A stretch of 64,000 nt of DNA. Source: Nostoc sp. CHAB 5834. GTDB lineage: Bacteria; Cyanobacteriota; Cyanobacteriia; Cyanobacteriales; Nostocaceae. Numbering within the stretch: the stretch's first letter is position 1; every line of letters starts with the position of its first letter. This document shows positions 44,173 through 52,824 of this stretch, in pieces. The stretch spans positions 1 through 64,000 of the forward strand of contig JAIVFU010000032.1 in assembly GCA_020829485.1 (NCBI GenBank). The letters are read 5' to 3'. Both the position numbers and the translations under genes were made by a program. The notes under the pieces are model-generated. The model was not told the DNA's origin. It did no database searches and saw only the letters and a list, made by a program, of their open reading frames with translations.

Positions 44173-45885
44173 TCAAATCCCATGACTTTTACCAATTACC
44201 CAATTACGCCGGAAAAACCGAGCTAAAGCTGATTCTTCTAAAGATAAATAAATTGGCCTTCCGTGGGGACAGGTGCGAGGGTTGCGAGTGCGTTGCCAAT
44301 TATCTAAAAGTGTCTGCATTTCTTGTTGGTTCATGGGTGTACCATTACGAATGGCACTGCGACAGGCGACAGCTACTTGGGCTGTTTGTAAGTCGCCTCC
44401 CCAACTAAGTTCTAAAATTGCTTCTGCACAGTCGTCTTTCTGTCGCAAAGGTGCGGGGATGTTTCGCACTGCCCAAAGTTGTTCGCCAAAGGGTTCTATT
44501 TCTAAACCAATGCGTTGCAGTTGCGATAGTTGCGCTGGCGACAATTGATAAAGAATAATTGGCGGTTCGACTGGGACAAGTTGCCAATCATCACACAATT
44601 GCTCATACAAAACTCGCTCATGGGCAATGTGCTGTTCCACTAACCACATACCACCTGGATGTTCCGCCACAATATAGGTGTTGCTAACTTGAGCGACAGC
44701 TTTTAAGGAGTTAGGAGAGACGCGATTAATTGCGTCTGTATAAGGGTTAAGATTTTGAGAATTGAAATTGTAGCTGCCTTTGGCTTCTGCGGCTTTGAGT
44801 AATTTACTAACTCGTGTGGTGTGGACAGCTTCTTTGAGATTGTTAGAAGAGATGCTGAGTGCTTGGTTAATTGCTTGGGTAATTTGCTCTTGCCAATAAA
44901 TGATTTCGTTGAGGTAAATTTCTGTTTTTGCTGGATTGCGATTCCAGTTAATTTGATCTGGGGAAATGGCAAGATGTAGGAAACAAATTGGATAGCGATC
45001 GCGTGGTAATGTTCTGTGAAATGCTGATAATATTGTTTGCTCTAATTCCGGTGTCTTAACCATCCGTCCGTTAATGGCTACACGTACCCAATCTGGACGA
45101 TGACGATGAGTGCGATCGGGTAATCCTACCACTAAATTTAGTGAGGAGTGGGGAGAGACGCGATTAATCGCGTCTGTACAAGAGTTGGGAGGGTTGGGTA
45201 TTTCGAGTTTTAGTTCTTGCAAATCACCTTGTCGCACTTGGGGTAAAATCTGCGGTAGCAATTGCCCAGTTGTCGCGGCGGGAGAGATGGTGAACCATTG
45301 ACGGTCATTTTGCCAAATCTGCCAAGTAATATGGGGATGACACATAGCGATTTGGTAAATTGTGGCTTGCACGGCTTTCATTTGCTGTGCTGCTGTGGGC
45401 AATCCCTGACGACGAGATAAGCAATTACCGAAAAGATGAGAAACTGTCACCACTGTACCAGGAGCGATCGCAGTTACTTCAACTTGCACAACTTCCCCAC
45501 CATCGCCATAGCTAATCCGCCATCCTAATTTTCCACCCACAGGACGACTCAAAATTTCTAAATCTGCCAGAGTCGTTAAACTGTGTAACGCCTCACCACG
45601 AAATCCTAAACTGTTAATTTTCCATAAATCGGCACTAGAGCGAATTTTACTGGTGCTGTGGGCTGTGGCTGCTTGTTGCAAATCATCTAGGTTCATTCCA
45701 CAACCATTATCTGCAACACGAATTCGCCATTGCTGCGGCCATAACGAAACTACAATTCGCGTTGCACCTGCGTCTAGGGAATTTTCTACTAATTCCCGCA
45801 CCACAGACGCGAAACAGTCGATTACCTCACCAGCTGTAATGAGATATACGACTTCTGTTGGTAGAGCTTGAATAGTAGATGCCAT
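44173..45885 (-). CDS. mutL: DNA mismatch repair protein MutL, with two repeat insertions
   Basis: The N-terminal GHKL ATPase is intact: ELVENSLDAGAT, RVADNGCGM, STSKI and LGFRGEALHSL. The C-terminal domain has VEQHIAHERVLYEQL, a variant of the endonuclease motif DQHA(x)2E(x)4E with Glu for Asp and Ile for Ala, and CPHGRPIYL. Two copies of the palindromic repeat AGACGCGATTAATCGCGTCT (44718-44737, one mismatch; 45156-45175) lie in the gene and each encodes TDAINRVSP in frame, near residues 238-246 and 384-392, in linker positions. The protein is 570 residues, as expected for cyanobacterial MutL. It probably remains functional; it acts with MutS in mismatch repair. Confidence 0.94.
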   Translation of the reverse strand: MASTIQALPTEVVYLITAGEVIDCFASVVRELVENSLDAGATRIVVSLWPQQWRIRVADNGCGMNLDDLQQAATAHSTSKIRSSADLWKINSLGFRGEALHSLTTLADLEILSRPVGGKLGWRISYGDGGEVVQVEVTAIAPGTVVTVSHLFGNCLSRRQGLPTAAQQMKAVQATIYQIAMCHPHITWQIWQNDRQWFTISPAATTGQLLPQILPQVRQGDLQELKLEIPNPPNSCTDAINRVSPHSSLNLVVGLPDRTHRHRPDWVRVAINGRMVKTPELEQTILSAFHRTLPRDRYPICFLHLAISPDQINWNRNPAKTEIYLNEIIYWQEQITQAINQALSISSNNLKEAVHTTRVSKLLKAAEAKGSYNFNSQNLNPYTDAINRVSPNSLKAVAQVSNTYIVAEHPGGMWLVEQHIAHERVLYEQLCDDWQLVPVEPPIILYQLSPAQLSQLQRIGLEIEPFGEQLWAVRNIPAPLRQKDDCAEAILELSWGGDLQTAQVAVACRSAIRNGTPMNQQEMQTLLDNWQRTRNPRTCPHGRPIYLSLEESALARFFRRNWVIGKSHGI

Positions 45886-45935
45886 AAATTATAGTTTATA
45901 GCTTTTGGGTTCAAGGTAAGTGGGGGGAGATTGGA

Positions 45936-45961
45936 TATTTTTTTATTTGGAAGTCCCTTAG
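45936..45961. repeat. Solo right end of the AGGGACTTCC element
   Basis: The 24 bases TTTTTTTATTTGGAAGTCCC plus TTAG are the same as the right end of the element at 23051-23248. No matching left end is visible nearby. The rest of 45886-46174 shows nothing supportable. Confidence 0.45.
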
Positions 45962-46174
45962 ACTTCTAACAAAAATCTGAATTAGCGAAAAGGAAACCAC
46001 AGATAAACACCGATGAAATATCTGCGTGTATCTGTGGTTTAATCCCTAAAAAATTGACTTTTGCAAGATATCTACTGTGCATTACAGCTTTCTTTACGGC
46101 ATCATGAAAACTAACTGATTGCAACATTAATTAACATTGAATTATCTTACTTTCTGCTTACCTCTAGATGGTGG

Positions 46175-47224
46175 TTAATTACTATCCCTTGTTGCCAAAA
46201 CTTTAGGTGGTTCAGGTTTCAGTAACCCATTCAACAGGGATGCGGGACGTTGACTGTAAGGCCAAGCAAAAGCATGACGGAAAGCTGCATCTTGACAAGC
46301 TTGTAATTGTTCAAAACTGATAATGTTGTAAGTCAAGAGATTCTCATACTCAAACGGTAGACGCACATTGTGCAATCCAGCATTGTCAGTACAGATAGCG
46401 ATATCTACCCCAGCTTCAAAACAACGATCAAAAACTAATTTGAGTTGACGTATATCCTGCAAAGTACCAGTTTTCAGGTAAGTTGTGGGACAAACCTCTA
46501 AACACTGTCCGCGTCTAGCTACATCATTAAGTAACTCTGGATATAGTAGGGGAATTTGGATGCCGTGACCGATTCGCATGAGATAGGGTAACAGTTCGGG
46601 GTAACAACCGGCAGTGGTTTCATATAGATGTCCGGTGGTTTTAACGCCCTGCGATCGCGCATAATCATATAAGCTAACCCATTCTTCTAAGCGATCGGCA
46701 TAATAGCTATCACCCCCCGCTACATCTACTGCACAGACATACTGCTTATTTTGCGCCGCCAAATCAACAATCGCCTTGTTCACCTCATAAGGTAGGCGTG
46801 TGTGCATACAAAGAATTTGGCTAGTAACAATTGGATATTCTGGCTGGTGACTGGCAAGCCCTACTACTTTTACAATTTCTGCCATCTTGTCAATTCTCTG
46901 TGATTGATTTAGATGCTCAGGTGTCCGTAAATAGGGAGTGTAGCGCAGTTCCAGATAAGCCAAATTTTCAAAGATGTAAGCACCCCGCACCAAGCGATAG
47001 ATAAAGTAAGGCAAAGTCTCAACTGTTTGCACACTTTCTACCAAGGTGTGTAATTCTAGATACTCATCTAGGGTGTTGCGTGGACGGGTGTAAAAATCTT
47101 CAAATTGTGAATAGTCAGCAAAGCGGGAAATCAACTCCGAAGAATGTCGCTCAAAATATCGCCATAGAACTCTTGGTACGACCGAGCCGCCCAGATGTCT
47201 ATGTAATTCAGCATATAAAGCCAT
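46175..47224 (-). CDS. Adenosine deaminase-like amidohydrolase
   Basis: This is a 349-residue TIM-barrel deaminase from the ATG at 47224 (MALYAELHRHLGG). The metal-binding HxH is at H8/H10, CTDNAGL takes the place of the usual TDDP strand-8 Asp motif, and GHGIQIP matches the strand-5 His region. CLEVCPTTYLKTG fits the family's substrate loop. The usual substrate would be adenosine, deaminated to inosine; the altered TDN motif leaves specificity open (adenine or other nucleosides). Fifteen codons upstream in frame are not family-like, so I do not include them. Confidence 0.85.
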   Translation of the reverse strand: MALYAELHRHLGGSVVPRVLWRYFERHSSELISRFADYSQFEDFYTRPRNTLDEYLELHTLVESVQTVETLPYFIYRLVRGAYIFENLAYLELRYTPYLRTPEHLNQSQRIDKMAEIVKVVGLASHQPEYPIVTSQILCMHTRLPYEVNKAIVDLAAQNKQYVCAVDVAGGDSYYADRLEEWVSLYDYARSQGVKTTGHLYETTAGCYPELLPYLMRIGHGIQIPLLYPELLNDVARRGQCLEVCPTTYLKTGTLQDIRQLKLVFDRCFEAGVDIAICTDNAGLHNVRLPFEYENLLTYNIISFEQLQACQDAAFRHAFAWPYSQRPASLLNGLLKPEPPKVLATRDSN

Positions 47225-47445
47225 AGTGGTACTTTTATGTAAAAATTTCATTGATTGTAACAAAAACATAGAAGGAAAAAATCTGGACTCAAAAAAATTT
47301 AGCTCCAGAGAAATGGGAGCGGAGGTTTCCCACCATCTGGATTTTTCAGATAAGGCTTCTGGATTAGAGGCTGTGCGAAGATCGGGATTTTATGCTTATT
47401 TTCTGAAAATCCAGCATTTAGATAGTGTTTTAAGCATAAATAAAC

Positions 47446-47475
47446 TTGACATCATCAAGATTAAATTGATAAGAT
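47446..47475 (+). promoter_or_regulatory. Candidate sigma-70-type promoter for the 69-aa gene
   Basis: TTGACA (47446-47451) and TAAGAT (47470-47475) are separated by 18 bases, upstream of the small gene at 47591. A second possible -10, TATACT, lies at 47497. No other gene within 47225-47590 competes for it. Inference from consensus only. Confidence 0.3.
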
Positions 47476-47590
47476 TAAAAACTTTATTTTTTGTGCTATA
47501 CTTAAAGAAACATTGCTATTGTTGAGGAAGTGAAATATAACAATATATTTTTTCTTTAACGAAGCAAATTCCTGGCAAGGTTGGTATTAA

Positions 47591-47800
47591 TTGAAAATTC
47601 AAGCATTGGAAGTCAAGGCTGGCGATCGCATTATTGCTTACTGCAACAACAAAATGCAAACCTGCAAGGTAAAACGCATTTTAGATCCCGGTCAAGCTAA
47701 TATCACACTATCAGTATTCACCTCTGAGAATTATCGCGGTTGCTCAGTTTCATCTATAGTCCGCTTTCAGAGCAACGCCTTAGTTGATTTAGTAAGTTAA
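47591..47800 (+). CDS. Small conserved-looking beta-rich protein (69 aa)
   Basis: It starts with TTG. The sequence KIQALEVKAGDRIIAYCNNKMQTCKVKRILDPGQANITLSVFT has the alternating pattern of a small beta-barrel (five strands), similar in style to KOW/SH3-like domains, but I cannot name a family. A weak GGCAAGG ribosome-binding site lies upstream, and a promoter-like TTGACA/TAAGAT pair lies about 120-145 bases upstream. Cytoplasmic. The protein-like sequence supports a real gene; the TTG start is the only in-frame option with the conserved-looking N-terminus. Confidence 0.55.
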   Translation: MKIQALEVKAGDRIIAYCNNKMQTCKVKRILDPGQANITLSVFTSENYRGCSVSSIVRFQSNALVDLVS

Positions 47801-48217
47801 AAATCAACTAAACATCCAATATCAAAAATATCTCTAGCTAGCCTATTGTCCAGCCTCAAGCTGGATATAGTTATTATAAGGTGCGATGCCTATGCACAGA
47901 CAAATCAGTTAATTGTGGCTGGATAATTTTGCAGAAAAACGACCTCACACTATAAGCAGTGCAGGCGGAAGTTTTTGAGAAAACTGATATTATGCTCATG
48001 CGCCACGAATAAATGTGATAACTAAGCACAAAGTAATTAGAATTGTGCTTAGTTTATAGTAGTTTGTTAAATTTAAATTGATGAATAAGCAAGTTCGTAG
48101 TAAGGACTTTAGTCCTTAATTCCGTTGCGAGCAATGTTCGCTCTACAAAATTTAGAATAAGATGAGGTTTACTAATTATTTGGCAATGGAAGTTTTAAAA
48201 CTCTAGACAAATAAACT
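47801..48217. repeat. Intergenic repeats, no gene
   Basis: It holds a 10-bp stem CTAAGCACAA / TTGTGCTTAG (48022-48052) and, at 48092-48148, a piece of the GTAGTAAGGACTTTAGTCC palindrome family. Nothing else is supportable. Confidence 0.45.
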
Positions 48218-48508
48218 ATGAATACAAATATTGTTGCCAAAGTGACGGCTGAAGGAAAACTCGAAATTCCGCCAGAGGTGTTGGTTAAACTCCAACCTTT
48301 GACAGAATATGAAGTCTTGGTTACAGAAGATGAAAGTGTGTTCAAAAAAATTAGTAAACAATTGACTTGGGCACAATTATCAGAAAAAATCGAAACTTTA
48401 GGAGTAGATGCTGATGAACCTACTCTTCAAGAGATTAGTGAGGAGCGATCGCTCCCAACCAAAAATGTAACACCACAACAAGTCAAAAAAGTCAAACAAA
48501 AATTCTGA
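48218..48508 (+). CDS. AbrB/VapB-like antitoxin, solitary
   Basis: This is a 96-residue protein. The first 40 residues, NIVAKVTAEGKLEIPPEVLVKLQPLTEYEVLV, fit a swapped-hairpin AbrB/SpoVT-type DNA-binding domain, the antitoxin type of many vapBC pairs. The remainder is helical and charged. No toxin gene follows; the next 200 bases are palindromic repeats (CTTCTCTACGAGACGC type), so the partner is lost or was never there. Assignment by pattern, not by alignment. Confidence 0.55.
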   Translation: MNTNIVAKVTAEGKLEIPPEVLVKLQPLTEYEVLVTEDESVFKKISKQLTWAQLSEKIETLGVDADEPTLQEISEERSLPTKNVTPQQVKKVKQKF

Positions 48509-48738
48509 AGCTTAATCGCCGCAATGCTCAAGCAATAAGCAACAGAAAGGTTTGGCTATTTTTTCGATCTAAGAGCGATGTCTACGACAGACTATTCGGC
48601 GTGGCACTGCTAACTGATAAAGCGCGTGGCAAAGCTGTGCCTACGGCTAGCTTCTCTACGAGACGCTCCGCGTAGCTTGCTTCCACGGAGTGGTACGCTA
48701 ACGCATTACTAAGATCACCATCCAATTAATGGCTTTTG
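48509..48738. repeat. Palindromic intergenic repeat downstream of the solitary antitoxin
   Basis: This is a long imperfect palindromic run of the GCTTCTCTACGAGACGCTCCGCGTAGC type with GGTACGCTAACGC. It contains no open frame resembling a toxin. Confidence 0.5.
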
Positions 48739-49053
48739 TTAGTTCTTTTTCACATCACGAGCCATATTGAGAAAGTAGTCGTCAATTTTGGCATTAGGAC
48801 GACGGCGGGTAGTAGTGGCGGAAATTTTAGGAGTGTTATCCTGATTAGTTTCAATTTGCTCTTTTGCAGAAGCTTGTTTTATACCTTGCTGCTGATCAGA
48901 TTCTAAGAAATAACCAGAGCTATTGAATCCAAACAGGTTGCCAAAAAAACCAAAGAAATTTCCGAAAAAATTGGAAACACTTTGGAATAAAACACCAAAC
49001 AAGCCTTGAATCCGAATGAACAAGTTCTGAACAGTTTGAGTTAGACGAAACAT
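48739..49053 (-). CDS. Hypothetical protein with Phe-rich amphipathic N-terminus (104 aa)
   Basis: Residues 1-47 are an unusual hydrophobic, Phe/Gly/Asn-rich stretch (GLFGVLFQSVSNFFGNFFGFFGNLFGF) likely to sit on or in a membrane. The rest is polar and basic (TTTRRRPNAKIDDYFLNMARDVKKN) and probably soluble. I recognise the general look of such small cyanobacterial proteins but not a family. No operon partner. A real gene is likely; function unknown. Confidence 0.6.
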   Translation of the reverse strand: MFRLTQTVQNLFIRIQGLFGVLFQSVSNFFGNFFGFFGNLFGFNSSGYFLESDQQQGIKQASAKEQIETNQDNTPKISATTTRRRPNAKIDDYFLNMARDVKKN

Positions 49054-49198
49054 AACAGCACCCTCTATGATTGCCTATTATCATTGTGACTTAATTCCAA
49101 TAAGAGGAATTGGTGCTATGCAAAAAATCTACCAGGCGTAGACGCGAGAGCAGGGAAAATATATTACAGGTTACATTTGAAACATTTATACTTGGCAC

Positions 49199-49342
49199 TA
49201 AGTAGGACGGCGGAGATAATTTGCATGTTTGTAGTAAGGATTTTAGTCCTAAAAGAAGGACTGAAGTCCTTACTACGAACTGGATTACAATAATTTTACA
49301 TTACAAAACACATAGTTTGAATTATTCACGCCGACTTACTTA
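49199..49342. mobile_element. TAAGTAGGACGGCG-ended miniature element, copy 1 (144 bp)
   Basis: Ends TAAGTAGGACGGCG and (inverse) TAAGTAAGTCGGCG bound a core palindrome TAGTAAGG..TCCTAAAAGAAGGACTGAAGTCC. Copies with the same ends are at 52647-52788 and, interrupted by another element, at 51805-52107. A 62-codon frame in it is not a gene. Confidence 0.65.
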
Positions 49343-49462
49343 CCCAATAACTGCGTCAACTATCTTGCACCTAAATTACTGTACTAGTTTTCCTGATGCA
49401 GCAATTTAATGTTGATATGGAATTAAATATAACCAATTAACCTCATTTAGTAAGCAGAAGTA

Positions 49463-51748
49463 ATGGCAACTCAGTTCTGGGAAAAAAGCATACAAATTAA
49501 TCCTACTTTAACTAACTTACTATTTAAGCCTGTGCGTAGAGGCTTACTTCTATGTCGCAGCAAGCTAGGTAAAGCGTCTGGTGTTGCGCCTAGTCGCCTC
49601 ATTAATGAAGGTTGGTGGCTTTTAAGGAAACGTCTGCTGCCATTATTATGTTTGATATCATTTGTTGCGGTATTGTTACTCAATAGCTTTGCCCCTACTC
49701 TTGCTCAACAACCTCCTCAACCTCGTCAAGAAATTCGGGGAGTGTGGCTGAGTGGTAACGATTTTAGCGTTTTCCGAAATCGCTCAAAGGTGCAAGCAGC
49801 TATGAGCCAACTGCGGCAGTTAAACTTTAACACTGTTTATCCAGTAGTGTGGAACGATGGCTATACACATTATCCCAGCGCTGTCATGCAAAAAAAGGGT
49901 ATTCCCTTCTTTTTCAAGGGAACAGATGGACAAGATGTGATTGCAGACATTATTAGCCAAGCCCGCAGAGAAGGGTTACTAGCAATACCTTGGTTTGAAT
50001 TTGGTTTCATGGTTCCCCTAAGTTCGGAACTCGCATCCCAGCATCCAGATTGGCTAACGCAAAAGCCCGATGGTACGCAAACTTCAATTAGTGCTGCGGG
50101 TGAAGTAGCGTGGTTGAATCCGTTTCACCCGGAAGTGCAAAAGTTTATCACCGAACTCGTCATGGAAGTCATTACTCAATACGATGCTGATGGCGTTCAA
50201 TTTGACGACCATACGAGTTTACCTGTAGATTTTGGTTACGACAAGTACACAATTAATCTATATACTCAAGAAACTGGCAATCCTCCCCCATCCAATCCCC
50301 AAGCCCAAGCATGGATAAAATGGCGGGCAGATAAAATCACTGCATTCATGGTAAACCTCTACCAAACCGTGAAAGCTCGAAAACCGAATGCTATTTTTGC
50401 AGTTTCTCCTAATTATTATGATTTCGCCTACAAGCTGCAACTGCAAGACTGGCTCAACTGGGTACGGTTGGGTATTGTCGATGAGTTAGTCATGCAAGTA
50501 TACCGTAATGATTTAGAAAGTTTTATTGCTCAAATTACCCGCCCAGAAATTTTAGAAACACAAAAAGTCATACCAACTGGTATCGGTATTATGGCAGGAT
50601 TGCGAAATCGTCCAGTTTCCATGCCACAAATCCAATCCCAGGTAGAAGCAGCGCAACAACGCGGTTTAGGTAGCGGCTTTTTTTACTACGAAAGCCTTTG
50701 GGATATTGCACCTGAACCAGCAGCGCAACGACAGTCAGCATTTGCGGCTCTTTTTCCCAATTCAGCGTTGCGCGATATCTCTCAAAATACACCCCGCAAG
50801 CCAACTTTTGATACTATATCCCTACCTTTATACACAAAAGCTTCTCTAGGTCAACGGGTTCGCGGCTATTTTCTAGAAATGGCGATCGCAGGTGGTAAAC
50901 CAAAGCGTATCTTATTAGATACAGGTTCAGCAGGGCTGCGAGTTCCCCAAGAGTTTTTAGGTAATGCCCCTATCCGCAGGACGGGACAAAATATCAAGGA
51001 GGTATTAAGTGATGGTACTATCCTGGAGGGAGAATTAGTTTATACTAATATTCGGTTTGGTTTGCTTCCCGCCGCAGAACCCGTTCCGGTACAGATTGTT
51101 ACTAGTCGCCAATGTACTGCCCAAAAGCCTAACTGTTCAGCAAAGAGTGGTGTGCCATTTTCTGGTATTATCGGTGTCAACTATTTTGAAAAGTCACTTC
51201 TTTATAATCCGTTGAGAAAATTACCAGGAAATCTGAGTAACGGATTTATCGTGATTGGAAATGCTGGTAGTAACAAGAATAGCAGTTTAATCCTCGGTTT
51301 GACTGCTGATAATCAAGCAGGTTTCAAAATGGCTACTTGGAGTAAACAAAGCGAAATTAATGGTGTACCTGGTAACAGATGGGACTCTCGACTGAGCAAA
51401 GTTTGTTTAACTCTTGCTGGAAGTTCTGCTAAAAATTCTTGTAATGGCACAATGATTACTGATACTGGAACTATTAATGGTTTGACTGAATTCAAGTCAG
51501 CTTCTACAGCAGGTAAACTCAAACCTGGAGTATTGCGTTCAGCAAATGCTTTGAAAGTAGCAATTAATAGCATTTTTGATTACAGCCTCACACCAGGAAC
51601 CCGCGACGGATTTAATCGCTGGAATTTGAGTATCTCACCACAAGCAGAACTTCCTATATTTGTAAATACTGGCATCGCATTTTTTGATAAATACGATGTA
51701 CTTTTTGACCAAGTTAATGGAAGACAGGGTTTTCGCAGTCGGCGGTAA
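49463..51748 (+). CDS. Exported GHL10-like hydrolase fused to a pepsin-like aspartic protease-type domain
   Basis: This is a 761-residue protein. A basic N-region is followed by a hydrophobic segment (about 54-75) and SFAPTLAQQ, so it is exported or membrane-anchored. Residues about 90-420 are a glycosyl-hydrolase-like-10 (PF02638-type) barrel: EIRGVWLSGNDFSVF, FNTVYPVVWNDGYTHYPS, IPWFEFGFMVP and DADGVQFDDHTSLPVDFGYD. Residues about 450-761 look like a bilobal aspartic peptidase: LLDTGSAGLRVP (D486-T-G-S489) and a second ITDTGTINGL (D667-T-G-T670), with Gly-rich FSGIIGVNYF between. Two DTG(S/T) motifs about 180 residues apart are what a pepsin-like fold requires. Each part is recognised by motif only; the pairing is unusual. 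It may process cell-wall material. Confidence 0.75.
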   Translation: MATQFWEKSIQINPTLTNLLFKPVRRGLLLCRSKLGKASGVAPSRLINEGWWLLRKRLLPLLCLISFVAVLLLNSFAPTLAQQPPQPRQEIRGVWLSGNDFSVFRNRSKVQAAMSQLRQLNFNTVYPVVWNDGYTHYPSAVMQKKGIPFFFKGTDGQDVIADIISQARREGLLAIPWFEFGFMVPLSSELASQHPDWLTQKPDGTQTSISAAGEVAWLNPFHPEVQKFITELVMEVITQYDADGVQFDDHTSLPVDFGYDKYTINLYTQETGNPPPSNPQAQAWIKWRADKITAFMVNLYQTVKARKPNAIFAVSPNYYDFAYKLQLQDWLNWVRLGIVDELVMQVYRNDLESFIAQITRPEILETQKVIPTGIGIMAGLRNRPVSMPQIQSQVEAAQQRGLGSGFFYYESLWDIAPEPAAQRQSAFAALFPNSALRDISQNTPRKPTFDTISLPLYTKASLGQRVRGYFLEMAIAGGKPKRILLDTGSAGLRVPQEFLGNAPIRRTGQNIKEVLSDGTILEGELVYTNIRFGLLPAAEPVPVQIVTSRQCTAQKPNCSAKSGVPFSGIIGVNYFEKSLLYNPLRKLPGNLSNGFIVIGNAGSNKNSSLILGLTADNQAGFKMATWSKQSEINGVPGNRWDSRLSKVCLTLAGSSAKNSCNGTMITDTGTINGLTEFKSASTAGKLKPGVLRSANALKVAINSIFDYSLTPGTRDGFNRWNLSISPQAELPIFVNTGIAFFDKYDVLFDQVNGRQGFRSRR

Positions 51749-51804
51749 TATCAGGTTTTAAACAAATGGCTGCATAAAAACCTTAAGTAAGTGCCATTCT
51801 ACCC

Positions 51805-52107
51805 TAAGTAGAACGGCGTAAATAATTCAATGTTTGTAGTAAGGACTTTAGTCCTAAGAAAAGGGCTAAAGCCCTTACTATAGGGCTATTTCATTCTCAT
51901 CTAGCCCGCCTCAGAATAAATTCTGAGGCTAATAGCCCAAGTCGTCTAAAGACGACTAATAAAGGCTTTCAGTCGTCTTTAGACGACTTTTGCTATTAGC
52001 CCGGAACTTTAGTTCTGGGCGGTTTATGTCTAAAACGAAATAGCCCTGGCCCTTACTACGAGCCAACTTTTTCTAACTTTATATTAGTTAACATACCGAC
52101 TTACTTA
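51805..52107. mobile_element. TAAGTAGGACGGCG-type element, copy 2, interrupted by a nested element
   Basis: Its ends are at 51805 (TAAGTAGAACGGCG) and 52107 (inverse of TAAGTAAGTCGG). The core palindrome is split by the 168-bp CAGGGCTATTTC element at 51881-52048, with GCCCTTACTA duplicated at 51871-51880 and 52049-52058. Its right end abuts the stop codon (CTA at 52108) of the next minus-strand gene. Confidence 0.7.
51881..52048. mobile_element. 168-bp CAGGGCTATTTC element, copy 1 (nested)
   Basis: Inverted ends TAGGGCTATTTC and GAAATAGCCCTG flank three inner hairpins (CTCAGAATAAATTCTGAG; AGTCGTCTAAAGACGACT twice; CAGAACTAAAGTTCCG type). The 10-bp target duplication GCCCTTACTA is intact on both sides. 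It has no coding capacity. Other copies are at 53189-53356 and about 62153-62406. Confidence 0.75.
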
Positions 52108-52503
52108 CTATGCAGTTTTGGCATTCTCATCTGATGCTTGCTCTGCAACATTTTTCAAGCGGCTCGATCTGATTTTGCGGATGCGATCGCTATAACGAAC
52201 ACCACCCGCCATCTCATATTCGCGGCTGTCTTTGCCGTACTTGATACCAACCACCATCAGCATCTTCTCAGAAAGCTGACTCAAGTTTTTTTCCATCTCT
52301 TCAATTTCAGTTTTAGAAGAGTCAACTACAGACAGAGCAGTATTATAAACATCAATTTTGCTGCGTAACTGGTCGATTGACTCAACTAATTTTTCTAGAC
52401 TATAATCTTCATCAAATTTGACGCTTGGAACAATCGATTTCAGTCCGGCGGATCTTAACTGAGCTTTTTCTAAAATGCGGGATGTGCGTTTTTTCCGAGA
52501 CAT
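52108..52503 (-). CDS. Hypothetical coiled-coil protein (131 aa)
   Basis: The N-terminus is basic (MSRKKRTSRILEKAQ). A coiled-coil helix spans about residues 35-85 (LEKLVESIDQLRSKIDVYNTAL, then EIEEMEKNLSQLSEKML). MVVGIKYGKDSREYEMAGGVRYSDRIRKIR follows, a compact motif that may define a family, but I do not know a name. No signal or membrane segment. An AAGGAG-like ribosome-binding site (as AGGAGTAG) lies just upstream of the ATG, supporting the start. The stop codon sits exactly at the edge of a miniature element, so the tail may be altered. Confidence 0.65.
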   Translation of the reverse strand: MSRKKRTSRILEKAQLRSAGLKSIVPSVKFDEDYSLEKLVESIDQLRSKIDVYNTALSVVDSSKTEIEEMEKNLSQLSEKMLMVVGIKYGKDSREYEMAGGVRYSDRIRKIRSSRLKNVAEQASDENAKTA

Positions 52504-52646
52504 AAGACTACTCCTTTAAAATTCTTATAGAGCTAGCTTGCCTCAACTAAGCTGCATTCTGGTTCAGCAAAACTCGCAGTTTTTATAATAAATTTTTCAA
52601 GTTCTAGCAGTAAATTTTCGGAATTTTATTACTAGTGGTATTTATA

Positions 52647-52788
52647 CAAGTAGGACGGCGAAAATAATTTGCATGTTTGTAGTAAGGACTTTAGTCCTAA
52701 AAGAAGGACTGAAGTCCTTACTACGAACTGAATTACAATAATTTTACATTAGTTAACATAGTTTGAATTATTCACACCGACTTACTTA
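52647..52788. mobile_element. TAAGTAGGACGGCG-type element, copy 3 (142 bp)
   Basis: Nearly identical to the copy at 49199-49342, including TTGCATGTTTGTAGTAAGGA and CTTACTACGAACTG. The ends are AAGTAGGACGGCG and the inverse of AAGTAAGTCGG. The 52504-52646 stretch upstream shows nothing else. Confidence 0.65.
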
Positions 52789-52824
52789 GATAATTGTCTA
52801 AGCTTCATCAAAACTTTAAGGGAC

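Noticed and set aside
44112..44408. 98-codon frame antisense to the mutL 3' end
   Set aside because: Antisense to conserved mutL sequence; no support for translation.
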